In this document: one piece after another, positions 35,600 to 48,170 of the stretch
How positions within the stretch are numbered: position 1 is the stretch's first letter
How the letters are laid out: each line of letters begins with the position of its first letter
Source: Paratinospora sagittata
Taxonomy: Eukaryota > Streptophyta > Magnoliopsida > Ranunculales > Menispermaceae
DNA: 64,000 bases
Assembly: GCA_035771175.1 (NCBI GenBank)
Contig: CM069608.1
Location: forward strand, 10,202,019-10,266,018
Reading direction: 5' to 3'
The notes under the pieces: model-generated
What the model saw: only the letters and a program-made list of their open reading frames with translations
Told to the model about the DNA's origin: nothing
Database searches by the model: none
Translations under genes and position numbers: made by a program

Positions 35600-36110
35600 A
35601 ATTTCATCATTTGTCATTGCTGTAGGATCATCAAACCCTTGTGACAGAAAATGCATTTGCATGCCAAGCATCCTTGTCTGTATTGGACAGATGAGAAAGA
35701 ATTTATTCCAATAAAATAATAAAAAACATGTCACTACAATAATATTATGAAGGATTGATTCCTTACATAATCATGCTCAGCCTCCTCATTTATCCATCCT
35801 TTTTTAAGGTTGTGATGCATTTTAAAAAACAAATCAATTCTGGGTAATTCTTCACCAGTCTCAGCATTTCTCTAAAAAAAAAATTAAGTAAATACTATTA
35901 AATTAAATAAAAATGTAAAGTGTGAATTTAACATACCATACTTTCTCGATGGGCCAAGAATGACTTTGACCCACAGAAATGATTGTACCTTTTCTTCTTG
36001 TAGTTACGAGCATTTACCTCATATCTTCGTTGCACAATCTTATTTACACTTAAGCCTCGAGTAGTGCTTCGAACGTTCTTTTTTGTCACTGTAGTTGCAA
36101 AAATACCATA
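35600..36110 (-). pseudogene. CACTA ORF2 remnant (plant transposase Ptta/En/Spm type)
   Basis: Three exon-like pieces on the minus strand: GSKSFLAHRES (about 36090-35945), NAETGEELPRIDLFFKMHH (about 35875-35770) and MTNDEI near 35625. The pieces are separated by AT-rich intron-like DNA. This pattern occurs in the second protein of plant CACTA elements, thought to bind the ends. Only fragments are present. Confidence 0.55.
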
Positions 36111-36164
36111 GAAAGTGGTTGCATAGAATAAATATAAACATGCTTACAAGTCTATTATAGTTCT

Positions 36165-38905
36165 ATAATATTACTATTATATAATTCGTGTATTACTTAA
36201 TATATTGTGAACTAAGCAAAAAACATAAAAAATAATTTTGCAAATGATCCAGGTTAAGTGACAACAATAGATAAAGATTTTCAGGTAATTATCGATATCA
36301 CTGTCATCTTCACATTCTAACATTTGTTCAGACTCACTACAATATTCAATTAAAGTATCATCATCATCATCATTAGGTTCATCACAAGCAAAATCATCTA
36401 TATTGCTTCTTCCTTGAACATCATCAATTTCGATGACACTAACAGGTTTGACGTCTTGTTGTAATCTAATATCATCTATATCATGAGAATGGCCAACCTC
36501 ATGATATGCACCTTCAGAGGTCATATGTTGAAGTACATCTTGCTCGTCGTCAACTTCGTCATCTTCATTATCAACATTTGTAGAAATTGATGATTTCTCT
36601 GGCATATCCCACACATGTATGTACTACAGTTTTTGAACCACACACCAATTCTTGCCAAGTTTTGGGTCTTGAAGGTAAAAAACTTCTTGTGCTTGTGAGG
36701 CAAATATGAATGGATCATCCTCATACCACATGAAATTGGTGTTGATGCATTTGAAATTATAGTCATTGCGTGTTGTTGCTTTTTTCGGATCAGTGTTAAA
36801 CCATTTACACTTGAATAGTACTACAAAATATCCAAAAATGTAGGATAACTCAATAACATCATACAAGACACCATAGAAATCGATCATTTGAGCATTATGA
36901 TCCCCTTCAACTGACACTCCACTTTTTTGGCATACATGTTGTTCTTCACGATCTTGAGTACTGAACCTAACACCATTCACAATACAAGCAGAATATTTAT
37001 GAACTCGAATGTCAGGACCGCATGCTAAGGCATATAATTCATCAGTCGCATCTTGTAAATTATTATGCCGCATTGCTTTAACCTATTCCGTCACACAAGT
37101 ACACCAAGATTGTAAAAGGCACTATTAGATAACTATCATTTTAATATACATTAGAAAGGAATAATAGTTGAAGAACAATGAAAATACTCATTAAATTCAT
37201 ACTCGTTTTTCAAACCATAATGGAAATTGCAATTGATGCCTATGCTAGACATTAAGTTGACTTTCCTTTGTTAATTCCTCCATATGCTCACTATGAATTG
37301 AAAATTAAGTAAAAATTAACAAAATGATAATAAAAATATACATGTCAAAAAATAGAAAAATATAAATGTCTTAAGAGATTCACTTACTTAATATAACAAG
37401 ATATCTCTTCACAATTCTTCAAGACATACCATCGAGCCTGATCAAACTCCTTCAATGTTAATCTATTGTATTCAATCAAATTATAAGGATGAACCCTTTG
37501 TGAAAGTATCATCATTTCACCAACCTTACGAGATTGTTGACCGTCATAATTTCTTTCTTGCTTATTAAATTTGGTCTCAACACTTCGGAGGAACATTGAA
37601 CGAAAAGTCGAACATTCTTTTGATATGTATGATTCCGCTATAGATCCTTCTGGCCCTGCTTTATTTCTGACATAACCTTTTAGAGTTTGTAAGAATCTTT
37701 CAATTGGATACATCCATCTAAATGTTACAGGACCAGCAAGTTGTGCCTCTTGTGGCAAATGGACTGCCAAGTGAACCATAATATCAAAGAAAACCACAGG
37801 ATATACTCGTTCAAGTTTACATAACACAAATATTATATTTTTCGTCAATTGTTCAAGGTCATCCAAATGTATTGTTCTGGCACATAATAGTTGAAAGAAG
37901 TTTGATAGCTCAACTAAAGCACCCCATACATCTTGTCGTAAGTAGCCGCGTAAACCAATGGGCAATAATCATTGCAACGAAACGTGACAGTCGTGGCTCT
38001 TCAAACCGGTTAATTTACCATCTTTAACATTGGCGCACCTACTGATATTTGATGCATAGTCATCTGGAAACTTCACTGTCTTTAACCATTCACAAAAGGT
38101 TTGTCTTTCTTTTAAATTTAAGGTGTAGCATGCAAATGGCTTTACATAACGTCTGTTCACTTCACATATATGTAGTTCATGCCTTATATTCATATCAGCC
38201 AAATCAAGATGAGCTTTTTCAGTGTCCTTCGTCTTCCCATCAATATTTAATAAAGTGTCAACAATGTTGTCACATATATTCTTCTCTACATGCATGACAT
38301 CAAGGTTGTGTCGCAATTTTAGTTTATGCCAGTACGATAAATCAAATAAGATGCTTCTGTGTGTCCAATTGTGTTCATCAGTGGTACGCTTTCTTTTTCT
38401 AAAGCGAGGATGTTTACCTTGTTGAATATTTTTAAGAGCATTAACTTGAACAAGTGCATCATACCCCAAACGTTCCATTGGCTTTGGTCTATGGTCTTGC
38501 ATACCATCAAATGCTTTGCTTTTTCGCCAGGAGTGGGTTGGATGTAAATATCGACGATGACCAATATAACAAATCTTGCTCCTTAATCACCTTGAGGACG
38601 TGTCTTCCATACAAATTGGACATGCCATATATCATTTAGTACTCCAACCAGATAAATTAGCATATGCTGGGAAATAACTAATTGTCCACAAAATTGATGC
38701 ATGCATGCGAAATGGCTTTCTTGTAAATGCGTCAAACGTATTTGCACCATGTTCCCATAACTCATTCAATTCATCTATCAATGGTTGCATATAAACATCA
38801 ATGTCCTTGCTAGGTGCTCTAGGACCAGGTAGAATGAGTGACAACATAAAAAATGGTTCCTTCATACATTTCCATGGTGGTAGATTGTACGGCAATAACA
38901 CAACT
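36165..38905 (-). pseudogene. CACTA transposase tnp2, C-terminal half
   Basis: Continues the transposase after the larger solo LTR. LLPYNLPPWKCMKEPFF, GPRAPSKDIDVYMQPLIDEL and PAYANLSGWSTK (38913-38632) belong to the tnp2 core. A break follows, then MERLGYDALVQV to GLKSHDCHV (38502-37969). Next is a DUF4218-type segment (37965-37384; QLAGPVTFRWMYPIERF), an intron-like gap, a DUF4216-type segment (37073-36624; NDYNFKCINTNFMWYEDDPF) and an acidic tail (36614-36177). tnp2 is the putative DDE nuclease. Stops and frame changes between blocks make it non-functional. Confidence 0.82.
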
Positions 38906-41792
38906 TGTAGCACTCGTGCCTTTAGGTGACGTCATTTTGACCCATAGTGTACCCTATACGTATTCGTATACGTATGTGTATATGTATTTTGATGCTCGAA
39001 GTACGTAAGTTCGAGTGTCTTTGCATGATTTTAGATCATAAAGGGTGCGCATGAAATTTCGGAACCATCGGAGACCCGTTCGACGTCAAAACATTTCAAA
39101 AACAATGTTTTGGATCCAGTGGAGTTTTCTCCATGGAGGAAGAAATTTCTGTCACAACTTACATCAATGGTTTGATCTCCTAGATCCGTTGTCTGATTGG
39201 GCTGAAAGTTTTTCAGCTCATTCTTATATGATAGATCTTCATTATGAACGGTGAAGATCTTGATTGGAGTTACCTACTTTGAGTTATAAGACCCAAAACA
39301 CTGTTTCACGGATTCTGCGATTTTCTTACGCAGTTTTGATCAAACAGTTAGATCTCACAATCTCACCGTTGGATTGAGCCTAAAGTTTACCAGAATATTG
39401 ATAACTTACTCATTCAACGTTTGAACGGTTAAGAGGTTAAACTCGAGCGTATTTTGTAAGAAATGGACTATCTAAGTGTAAGTATTGTAACAGGAAATCT
39501 GGGTTTTTGATAGTTTTGGCAACTTTTAGTTGTGGGCCTAAGCTTATCTATTTAAGCAACCAAAACGGGATTTTAGGCTCATTTGCTCATTTCTCAGCCA
39601 GGAAAGAGAGAAAGGAGCTGGAGAGGAGAAAAGGAGAGGAAAGTTAGGGTTTGGTGATTTCTTGCTCAAGAACACCTAAGGTTTGTATTTTTCCTCCATT
39701 TCTTCCTTGAATCTCTCTATTAGTTGCATGATAGCTTTATTTTGAGCATGAGGGTTTTATTTTGATGCATGCATTGTGATGAACTTTGGATGGGTGGAAG
39801 ACCAAAGTTGGAGTTGAGTCTTGCATGTCACATATGTGTGATTAGAGAGTGTAAGGAGTACACTAATGGTGAAAGCCCCAATTTCTAGCAAGAAATTGGA
39901 AGGTTTAGTTCAAATGACCTATACTTAGTTTATGGCCTTAGACTTTTTCAAAATGTTTGAATGTCAACTATGTTGATCTAGTGGCCATTGTGGATGATTC
40001 CATGTTGCAAGATCAGTAAAATTCATGGTTGAACATGGTGGCCTAGTGTAAAATTGGCAATATGGCATATGTATGAAAATTTCCAGATTTGGGGCTTTTG
40101 ATACTCTTGATATAAAATCTGGAAAATTATGCAATGTAGGTCTAATTGGACATGATTAGAGTTGTTTGATGATTGAATTCAGTGGGTTCACATAATGGAC
40201 ACCCTAAGGTTGAGAAATTTTGATCTAGGCTAAGTATTTGACATTTTTCATGTACTTTGACAATTTTGCATGTAATTTGGGGATTTTGCCCAAATTGAGA
40301 GTTTTCACCCAAAGCAAGTCAATTTATGAAATTGACTTGGGGATTGTTTAATTGGATCCAAATTAAGTTGAATCATGAGTTTAAAATGTTAGAACCTATG
40401 TTAAATTGATATGACTTAGTTCATTTTGACCTTATGGTTTATATTGGCCTAATTGGGGATTTTGACCAAGACTTAGTCAATTGATGAAATTGACTTGATG
40501 TATAGTCTAATTGACCCTAATTATAATTGAATTTCATGTATATTAGTGGTTGGATCATGGGATCACCCTATTACATTCAATTTAGGTCAATCTTAGTTTA
40601 ATTGAGTCTAAATGATCAAGTTGGGCAATATGGAAATTGGCTCAAGGGGGTAATCAATTTAGAATCTAATTGACTTTAGATTGGGTTTGAACATGGGGTT
40701 TTGATACACTTTATGACTGATTTTCAGTTGTGTGAACCATGTTATTTCCAGGTCTTGTGATTGATCTTGAACCCGTTTAGTCACTTGGAGAGTTTTGGCA
40801 ATTGGATTGGCTAGACTTAGCCGATCAAGTGTGAGTGTTCTTTTACTTTTGGATTATTTATATGTGGCATTGTATTATAGAAATGTTTTAAATGCTTATG
40901 TATAATGGTATGCATGTTTTAATATTCCATGAAATACATTTGAGCATAATTCATTGGGATGACAATTTGGGTTGAGGCTCCTAGTTGGAATTTCCTCTTT
41001 TTGTGAATTCTCGTAAGTCTAGCGGCGATCCCAGTTGTGTACCTGGCAGAGGGTTTTACGCCTTGTGTATGGGTAGGTTAGTTTAAACTAATCCTACGTG
41101 CTGCACAACCCCATAAACCCTATTAGAATACGGGTATTGTGTGTGTGTTCGGGCGCTGTGTGTCGCGCACCAGGCCTTGAAACCCCCATACTCAGGAGGT
41201 GTTAGGTTTGCATGAGCATGACTACAAAATGTTATGCATCGTCTTATGTATGACTTGATGCATTATGTTAGCATGCATGTAATATATTCCGTCATCATGA
41301 CATTTCAACTGTTTTATGATCTTATCATGTTTTATAAATGCACGTATATGCCACTTGTAAATAACATTCACTGAGCTGGCTGTAGCTCACACCTCACCAT
41401 CTTCTTTCAGGATCTGATAGAAAAGGAAAAGGGAAGGCTTGACTGCGGAGCGTCCCTTGTTTTTTGTTTCATGTAGGTGTTGTACATTTAGTTTTGTATT
41501 TTGATAATTATGTACATGATAACACCTAGTAATTGTATATTTAACACATAGTTGGGATGTGTTGGGTTTTGTATCATTTTGAAGACTCTGGAATTTTATG
41601 TTTGTAAAACTTTGGAGAAGTAATATTTTATTTCATTATGATCATGATAGTTGGTTGTTAATGATGTATTTTTATTTCTTTTTGGGGATTCGTATATGTA
41701 TTTTAGGCTGACGGGACGTCGGGTGTACCGATGGAGGGTATACTTGGAGGTTCCCGTGCCGGTCATGACGTCACGTATAGTGGGTCGTGACA
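38906..41792 (+). repeat. solo LTR (Ty3/gypsy, Tekay-like) in the CACTA transposase
   Basis: Begins TGTAGCACTCGTGCC and ends GGGTCGTGACA (TG...CA), flanked by a perfect CAACT duplication (38901-38905, 41793-41797). No gag, pol, primer binding site or internal LTR repeat is seen over 2887 bp. A conserved feature near the 3' end, TGAGCTGGCTGTAGCTCACA (41371-41390) followed by CTTTCAGG, is typical of Tekay/Del LTRs. The short open frames inside have no family. It splits the transposase between NSYNMWPVV and LLPYNLPPWK, which re-join in frame once one duplication is removed. Confidence 0.85.
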
Positions 41793-42503
41793 CAACTGGC
41801 CACATATTATATGAATTACTCATGTTTCCAAATGGATTAAAACTATATGTGGCAAGACCCAATCTGACATTACGTGGATCACTAGCAATCCATGGATATA
41901 ATGCATCAAACTCTTTCCAAGGAATAGTATTTGCAAGATGCCTCATTATACTGTTTGTTTCGACTAGCTTCTCCTTGTGCCATCGCATTTCTTCAGCAGT
42001 ATGACATGAAAAGAACAATCTTTGAAACCTAGGAGTTAGTGGGAAATAACGCAAAACCTTGTGTGGAATCTTCTTTCTTTTGTTGTCATTTCTTTTCCAC
42101 CTACTCTCACCACATTTAGGACAAACATCAGCATTTTCATGTTCTTTCCAAAATAATGCACAATCATACTTGCACGCATGAATGGTCTAATAACCCAACC
42201 CCAATCCTTTTAACATCATTTTGGCTTCATAATATTTTGTAGGAGATGTGCACCAATTGGCAAAACATCAACCAAAAATTCAAGTAGCATGTCCATCAAT
42301 TTATTGCTCCAATGATTCATCACTTTCAAATAGAGCAACTTTACAGTGACTGATAAAACAAAAAACTTAGTGCAACCAGGATATAATTCAGGTTGTGCTT
42401 CCTTTAGTAGCTTTAAAAAATCATTCATATCATTATCTTTGCTACTTACATCATCATTCATTGAGTCATTATATGCATCACTACATCTTTCATCGGCAAC
42501 CAT
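41793..42503 (-). pseudogene. CACTA transposase tnp2, middle part
   Basis: Lies between the two solo LTRs. It reads MVADERCSDAYNDS, DFLKLLKEAQPELYPGC (42503-42216), then after shifts LRYFPLTPRFQRLFFS-like, EEMRWHKEK, SDPRNVRLGLATYSFNPFGN and NSYNMWPVV (42054-41793), the standard N-terminal tnp2 signature. A zinc-finger-like cysteine cluster between the blocks is visible only in broken frames. Confidence 0.82.
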
Positions 42504-43883
42504 TGTAATACCCTAGGTTTGCACAAAAAAAAAAAATTTAGGCACCTGCCTGAACGTTCGAGCACCCTTTTTTCCTATTTAAGGAACCCCCCCTCCTTAT
42601 TTCTCACACCAGAATTACTTCTCCTTGTGATTTTTCTTCTCTCTCTCACTCATTTTGAGTTTTTATCTTCTCTTTAGATACTCTCTTTCCGAGACTCTCT
42701 GGGCTGTGCAACGCGATTCTGCTCGGGGGAAGGTGCCAGTTTTCGAAGGAATCTCTATCTGAAGGTGGGGAACCAAACATAGGTTTGCGTGTCTTATAAA
42801 TTTTATTAAACTTTACATTCATTTATCATTATGTCTACTATTTATTTATACTGCATTATTGCGTATAATATTTATACTTGCCATACTTATGCCTGTATAT
42901 TTGGAGTTCATGTATTACACTGTTGCTATACTAGATTAGTGGTTAATTTGGTTCAACCAGACTCAGTCTTGTCCTCAGTAACTTTATATAGTGAACGGGA
43001 GGTAGCGTGCTGCTCTAAACGATTGGTATTTAAGTAGACCTCGTGTCCCACCTCTCAACTTGAGACTGATCTGGTTGGTCTTATTTGAAAGCTATCAGCT
43101 TATACAAGTAATACTGAATGTCCTAACCTTGCACGTGGTGATACCGACCCTGATAAGGATCACCAGACGTTGCCAAATCCTGTCTAATGTTAAGTAAAGA
43201 CCAGACAAGTTCATGCATTTGCATCATACATAAGCACCACCTAGGGACGTATGTGGTTTATGATTCATAGAATAGTTAGAAGCAATGCTCACTATTTATT
43301 ATATTTCTCTGGAGAGGAACGTACAATGAGAGCCCGGCTACTCCTAGGGAGGGACATCTGTACGTGAATCCAGAGCGTTGTTCCTAAGGAGGGACGTACA
43401 ATGAGAACCCGACTACTCCTGGGGAGGGACATCTGTACATGAACTCAGGCGACGTACAATCATCAAACCAATACGAGACGGTGTCATGCATACATACATG
43501 TTAGATTGATTATGATGCTCTGATGTGTATTTAAGATATTTGATTATGAAGTTTGTTTTATTAATTGTTTTATTAATTATTATATTCACAAACTATTTTA
43601 CCCACTGAGCGTGTAGCTCACCCTTGTTAACCAATTTTTTACAGGAGATTGGGGTGGACTGGGTGTAAGTTTTTGAGCACACATTTTTGTACCCTTTGTA
43701 TTATTTATTGGGGATTTTGGAAAGATGTTCCCTTACCTATTTCATGTACAAATATATTCTAAAATTAATGAAATCAGACTTGTACTTAATCGTGTTTTCG
43801 CTCACTCGGTTATTGTTATAATGCATTCGCACCCTGTTTGTGAGTGTTCTGCTAGTTTAAGCGCGTCCAAGCGGGGTGTGACA
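42504..43883 (+). repeat. second solo LTR (Ty3/gypsy, Tekay-like) in the CACTA transposase
   Basis: 1380 bp, begins TGTAATACCCTAGG and ends GGGGTGTGACA, flanked by ACCAT on both sides (42499-42503, 43884-43888). Near the 3' end it has CTGAGCGTGTAGCTCACCC followed by TTTTTTACAGG, as in the larger solo LTR, but the rest differs, so it is another family of the same lineage. It also contains a local duplication of AGAGGAACGTACAATGAGA-like units near 43313-43450. Confidence 0.85.
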
Positions 43884-44225
43884 ACCATATCGTTGTGCAC
43901 ATCTTGTAAGATTTCAAGAATGTCATCATCAACTCTGCATCAGATGTACATTCATGAGTCGTACCCGTATGACTGGATGCACTGGTGCAGGACGATATTT
44001 CCTCTCCATGGTTAATCCATCGTGTGTACGATTGTGATATACCATAAATAAATAAGTGGGTTTCCACCTCATCAATGCTTCTTTCTCTAGTATTCAAGCA
44101 ATCTTGACATGGGCATCCAATCAAATCATCATGAGCATGTGATTTTGCAAAGTCTAAAAATTATTTCATGCCATTAACGTATTTCTTACAAGTCTATTAG
44201 TTTCAAACATCCAACTCTTATCCAT
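43884..44225 (-). pseudogene. CACTA transposase N-terminus (transposase-associated domain)
   Basis: ATG at 44225 (MDKSWM), then, after a stop, LIGCPCQDCLNTRERSIDEVE-type sequence with HLFIYGISQSYTRWINHGEE, the N-terminal zinc-binding domain found in plant CACTA transposases. A frameshift near 43950 leads to DDDILEILQDVHNDMV, which runs into the solo LTR and continues as ADERCSD at 42498. Confidence 0.75.
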
Positions 44226-46439
44226 TTTCCACAATCTGCAAACATAAATCACAAAATTAATTATGGTATGTTAAGTATATTAGGCTTTTTTTAAAATGCA
44301 ACACTAATTGTTAGGTTAGTCTATTATTTCAAATAGGTAATTCGCCCAATCTTAGTTAGGTATGCATGTTCCATGTTGCTATCATTCTTCACACCTTGAG
44401 TTAATAAACAACACTAAAAAAGAAAACTAATGTTATAATAATTCCGCTCGTGTATCCACCATATGTGTAAGTGAAAATTATTGTTCCATTATCTGAAAAA
44501 ATTAGAAAAATTATAAATAAGCTTCATTCTCAAGAGCTCATTGAGCATATCTTTGATATGAGATTTGTATAATCGATTGGTACACTATCTGTCTACCATG
44601 AGGATAAGATAAATATAAATTTTAGAAAATAGATTATAGCCTCATATTTTTTTGATTAATGTCAAAAATCCTTTAGCTTAAGGTTAATGTTATTTTTTTT
44701 ATTTTTAAAGTCATTCGTTCTTTTGCTATTTATTTGTAATTGTTTATGATTAAGCTCATTATAAGATTTTCTACTTCTTATTAGTTCGTAACTACTTTTG
44801 TTTATAATTTTTTTTTTCTATATCTACAATGCAAATCTTCAAATTCTTTTATATGTATTTGCAGTGAAAACTAGTTAGAATTCTACTCAAAATTTGTTGC
44901 TTGCACCACATGCCTTACATTTGTTAATTAGTATATATTGAATCAAGATAAAAAGAGAATAAACTATTTAAACTTGTAATTTAATTGTTTGACAAGAGAC
45001 ATTAGCTCGAAAAGTCACAATTCAAGCTTTTAGAAAGTGTGCCCTTACCCAATCCATACACAAACGAAGAGAACAAAAAAGCAAGAAAGAAATAAAGAAT
45101 GATTTAGGAGTAAAATATATTCATTAGAGTTGGTTTAGGAGTAATATACATCTAATATCAATAACAATAAAAAAAAAACTACATATAAATAATGATTTCT
45201 TGATTTCTTGCATGATCTGTAATTCTTAATTTCATGTATAATTTGTTCTTTCGTGGCCTTTTAAAAGTAAAAAATAAAATTAAAAAAAAATCTCTTTTTT
45301 GCAAGTTGTTGCTCTTAGTTTTGTCATTGTTAGTAATTAGATAAGTTAATAAATTAATCAAAGGTGAGGAAAGCTATATATAGTGCAAGAAAATCCGGAA
45401 GATAACACAAAAAAAAAAAAAAAAAAAAAAAGTTAATGGGATTTCTAACTTTTAGTTTTATTGCATTGGAAAACTATTTATTAAGGAAAAAGTTAACATC
45501 AACCATTGCCGCATCAAAGATTATGTCTCATTTGTTGCAAACCCCTTTTCTTCTCGTAAAGGCGAAGAACTATTTTTATAGTGAGAGGCTAGCATTGATT
45601 ATTTAACAAACCAAGTGTGTAATGAGATAGTTATGCATGTTCCTAAATGAATGTAATTCCAACTTATCTTGATACTCAATAGGAGTTACAACTTTCTATC
45701 AATTCTAATGTATAATTCATCTTAAACTATTGGCTTCAAAATGTAAAACCTTTGAATATAATTTACCCCATTATCAAACCCATGTGCTTATCATCATTAT
45801 CCTTCATCACTTTCTATCTATAGTCATTCCAATATCTTTTATAATTCCTTCTTTGCGTAAATAAAATATGACAAAAGAACTTTAACATCGTTCTTGTCTC
45901 ACTATGTAACTAAGTGAGTCTCATAAAGTAAGGGGGCATGTTCAAGCAACTCTATAAAAGACGTAGCTAAGACAATCATTTAAAAATCATATGAAAACCA
46001 TTTTATTTTACCATAAAGCTATGTGTTCCCGGAATACGGTAATTATATTAAATGTGTTCAAAATTTTCTGCCAGTGATGCTCATGCAACCTCTCTTTATG
46101 ATAAACTAAACGGAAACAAGCATGAAAAAAAAAGTTGCAGAAACGGAGTCAATGAACTAAATATCAAACAAAATGAAAAATCTTGATGCAACTACTCTTT
46201 ATGATAACAAACAAGCAGGTAACTATCAAGCTAAGGTGCTCGAACCCTTGTACCATAAGTTGAACAAATAAAAAGTCTTGATGTAACAAAATCAAGGGAA
46301 TTTATGGATGCCTTACTTGGTAATTATTTGCACCATAAAAACCCAGATGAAGAAGAAAACTAAATCTTTTAACAATTTGATTCATATATTCTAAGAAAGA
46401 AAATTGATCCATGCCCAAATAAAAAGAATACAAATCAAG
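44226..46439. other. non-coding 5' region of the CACTA element
   Basis: AT-rich; no recognised coding sequence. A 23-base A run lies at about 45409-45431. Likely the leader or first-intron region of the transposon. Confidence 0.5.
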
Positions 46440-47095
46440 TTTACACAATATCTTCAATGGAATACTAAACAACGCTCAAATCCAATTCTAAAACAAAAAA
46501 CAGAGTTCTAAGGAAAACTAAACAACGCTCAAACCCAAATCTAAAACAAAAAATAAAGTTCTAACTCAAAATAGGTTTCTTTTTTAACACTTAAAAAAAA
46601 AAATCAGAAACAAAAATCTAAACAACACTTGAACCCAAATCTAAAACAAAAAATAGAGTTCAAAGAAAACTAAGCAACACTCAGACCCAAATCAAAAACA
46701 AAAAACAGAGTTTTAACCCAAATTAGAAACAACACTCAAACTCAAATTTAAAACAAAAAATAAAGTTCTAACTCAAAATAGGGTTTTCTTTTTAACATTT
46801 AAAAAAAAATATAAGAAACAAAAATCTAAACAACACTTAAACCCAAATCTAAAACAAAAAATAGAGTTCAAAGGAAAACAAAACAACACTCAAACCTAAA
46901 TCTAAAACAAAAAATAGAGTTCTAACCCAAATTAGAAACAAGACTTAAACCCAAATCTAAAACAAAAAACAAAGTTCTAACTCAAAATAGGGTTTCCTTT
47001 TTAACATTTAAAAAAAAATAATCAAAACAACACTTAAACCCAAATCTAAAACAAAAAATAGAGTTTCCTTTTTAACATTTAAGAAAATCAGAAAC
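46440..47095. repeat. CACTA subterminal tandem repeats
   Basis: About nine imperfect copies of a core like CCAAATCTAAAACAAAAAA followed by TAGAGTTCTAA, starting near 46470, 46530, 46621, 46675, 46730, 46830, 46884, 46937 and 47026. Spacing alternates and a higher-order period of about 200 bp is visible, marked by blocks with TTTTTAACA(C/T)TTAAAAAAAA. Subterminal arrays of short motifs are the usual transposase-binding regions of CACTA elements. Confidence 0.75.
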
Positions 47096-47560
47096 AAAAA
47101 GAAAAAAAAAAAGGAGAGAAGGGGAATTTCCAACCAATTGATTAAGCATAAGGAATGAGGACGATTTTCATTTCTCAAGATCAAACAACTTCTCATGGCC
47201 AGGAAATACAAAAGAGAGAATAAATCTTACCCCCAAATGTTTAACGACTGCAAAAGTTGGGTTTGCAGCTTTTGTGGCTTCACGGTCCAAGGTGAGAAAA
47301 ATGCAAGGAGAAATGAAGATGCAGAATGATCACGCGGAGGAGAAAATACGCATCAAACATTGGTTTTATATATTCACACCTGCGAGCGGGAAAGAGGAAA
47401 ACTAAAGGAGGGAAAATTTTGGCATTCTTTAGCTACAACCTAAACAAATAATAAGGGTGGGTTTCATACACCCTCTTGATGTAGCTACTATTTTTTTCTC
47501 AAAGCTAAACAAAAGTCAACAACTATAAAAAATACCTTATAGCAGAAAATTTTGAAGGTA

Positions 47561-47581
47561 AAGCCTTATCTTCTTGTAGTG
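47561..47581 (-). repeat. terminal inverted repeat end of the CACTA element
   Basis: Plus strand ends ATCTTCTTGTAGTG, i.e. CACTACAAGAAGAT on the other strand, the classic CACTA terminus. The partner end was not found. Confidence 0.75.
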
Positions 47582-47582
47582 C

Positions 47583-48170
47583 TTGTTACAAAAAAAATTG
47601 TTTATATCAAATGGATGTAAAAAGTGCATTTCTAATGGTTACATCAATAAAGAAGTGTATGTGGAACAACTTCCAGGGTTTGCGGATGCTCATTACCCGA
47701 AACATTTGTTCAAACTCCACAAAGACTTATATGGATTAAGACGGGCTCCTAGAACTTGGTATGATAAACTGAATTTATTTCTTTTGATCATAAATTTCAA
47801 AAAGAAAAACTCGATCCAACCTTGTTTATTAAACACCATGATGATAATATGTTTATTGTTCAAATATATGTGGATGATATCATGTTTGATACATCGGACA
47901 AGGAATCGTGTGATGAGTTCTCAAAAATAATGCAAAAAAAATACAAAATGAGTATAATGGGAGAACTTACATACTTTCTTGGTTTGTAAATTAAGCAAAT
48001 GTCAAAGGGCACATTAATAAGCCAATCAAAGTATGCTAAGGAAATGATCAAAAAGTTTCAAATCCATTATAAATCTTCTTCAAATCCATCGAAGAAAGAA
48101 GAGCTTGGAACATCTTGTATTTTAGCCGATCTTCATTATACATAATCTGCTGAATTAGTGTCAACTAGGG
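47583..48170 (+). pseudogene. Ty1/copia reverse transcriptase fragment, SIRE-like
   Basis: Reads GYINKEVYVEQLPGFADAHYP, FKLHKDLYGLRRAPRTWYDK, then one frame over TLFIKHHDDNMFIVQIYVDDIMF, MGELTYFLGL, a stop, and QSKYAKEMIKKF. These are RT palm motifs with the YVDD site in SIRE/Maximus style. It starts directly beside the CACTA terminus and lacks everything upstream, so the CACTA element probably landed in it or a rearrangement joined them. Confidence 0.75.

Larger units (their letters stand above)
35490..47581 (-). mobile_element. CACTA (En/Spm) transposon with two nested solo LTRs
   Basis: The right end carries a CACTA-type terminus: the minus strand starts CACTACAAGAAGATAAGG at 47581. Leftward come subterminal repeats, a non-coding leader, the tnp2-type transposase (44225 to about 36170) and a second ORF remnant to about 35600. 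No matching terminus exists near 35490, so the 3' end is lost at or near the junction with the gypsy fragment. Removing the two solo LTRs (2887 and 1380 bp) leaves about 7.8 kb. It cannot transpose by itself. Confidence 0.82.

Noticed and set aside
35733..35745. CACTACAAT as the missing CACTA terminus
   Set aside because: It lies inside the ORF2 remnant, does not continue as the CACTACAAGAAGATAAGG of the other end, and would leave coding pieces outside the element.
38906..41792. A host gene or long ncRNA inside the CACTA transposase
   Set aside because: TG...CA ends, the perfect CAACT duplication, the Tekay 3' signature and the lack of coding potential fit a solo LTR.
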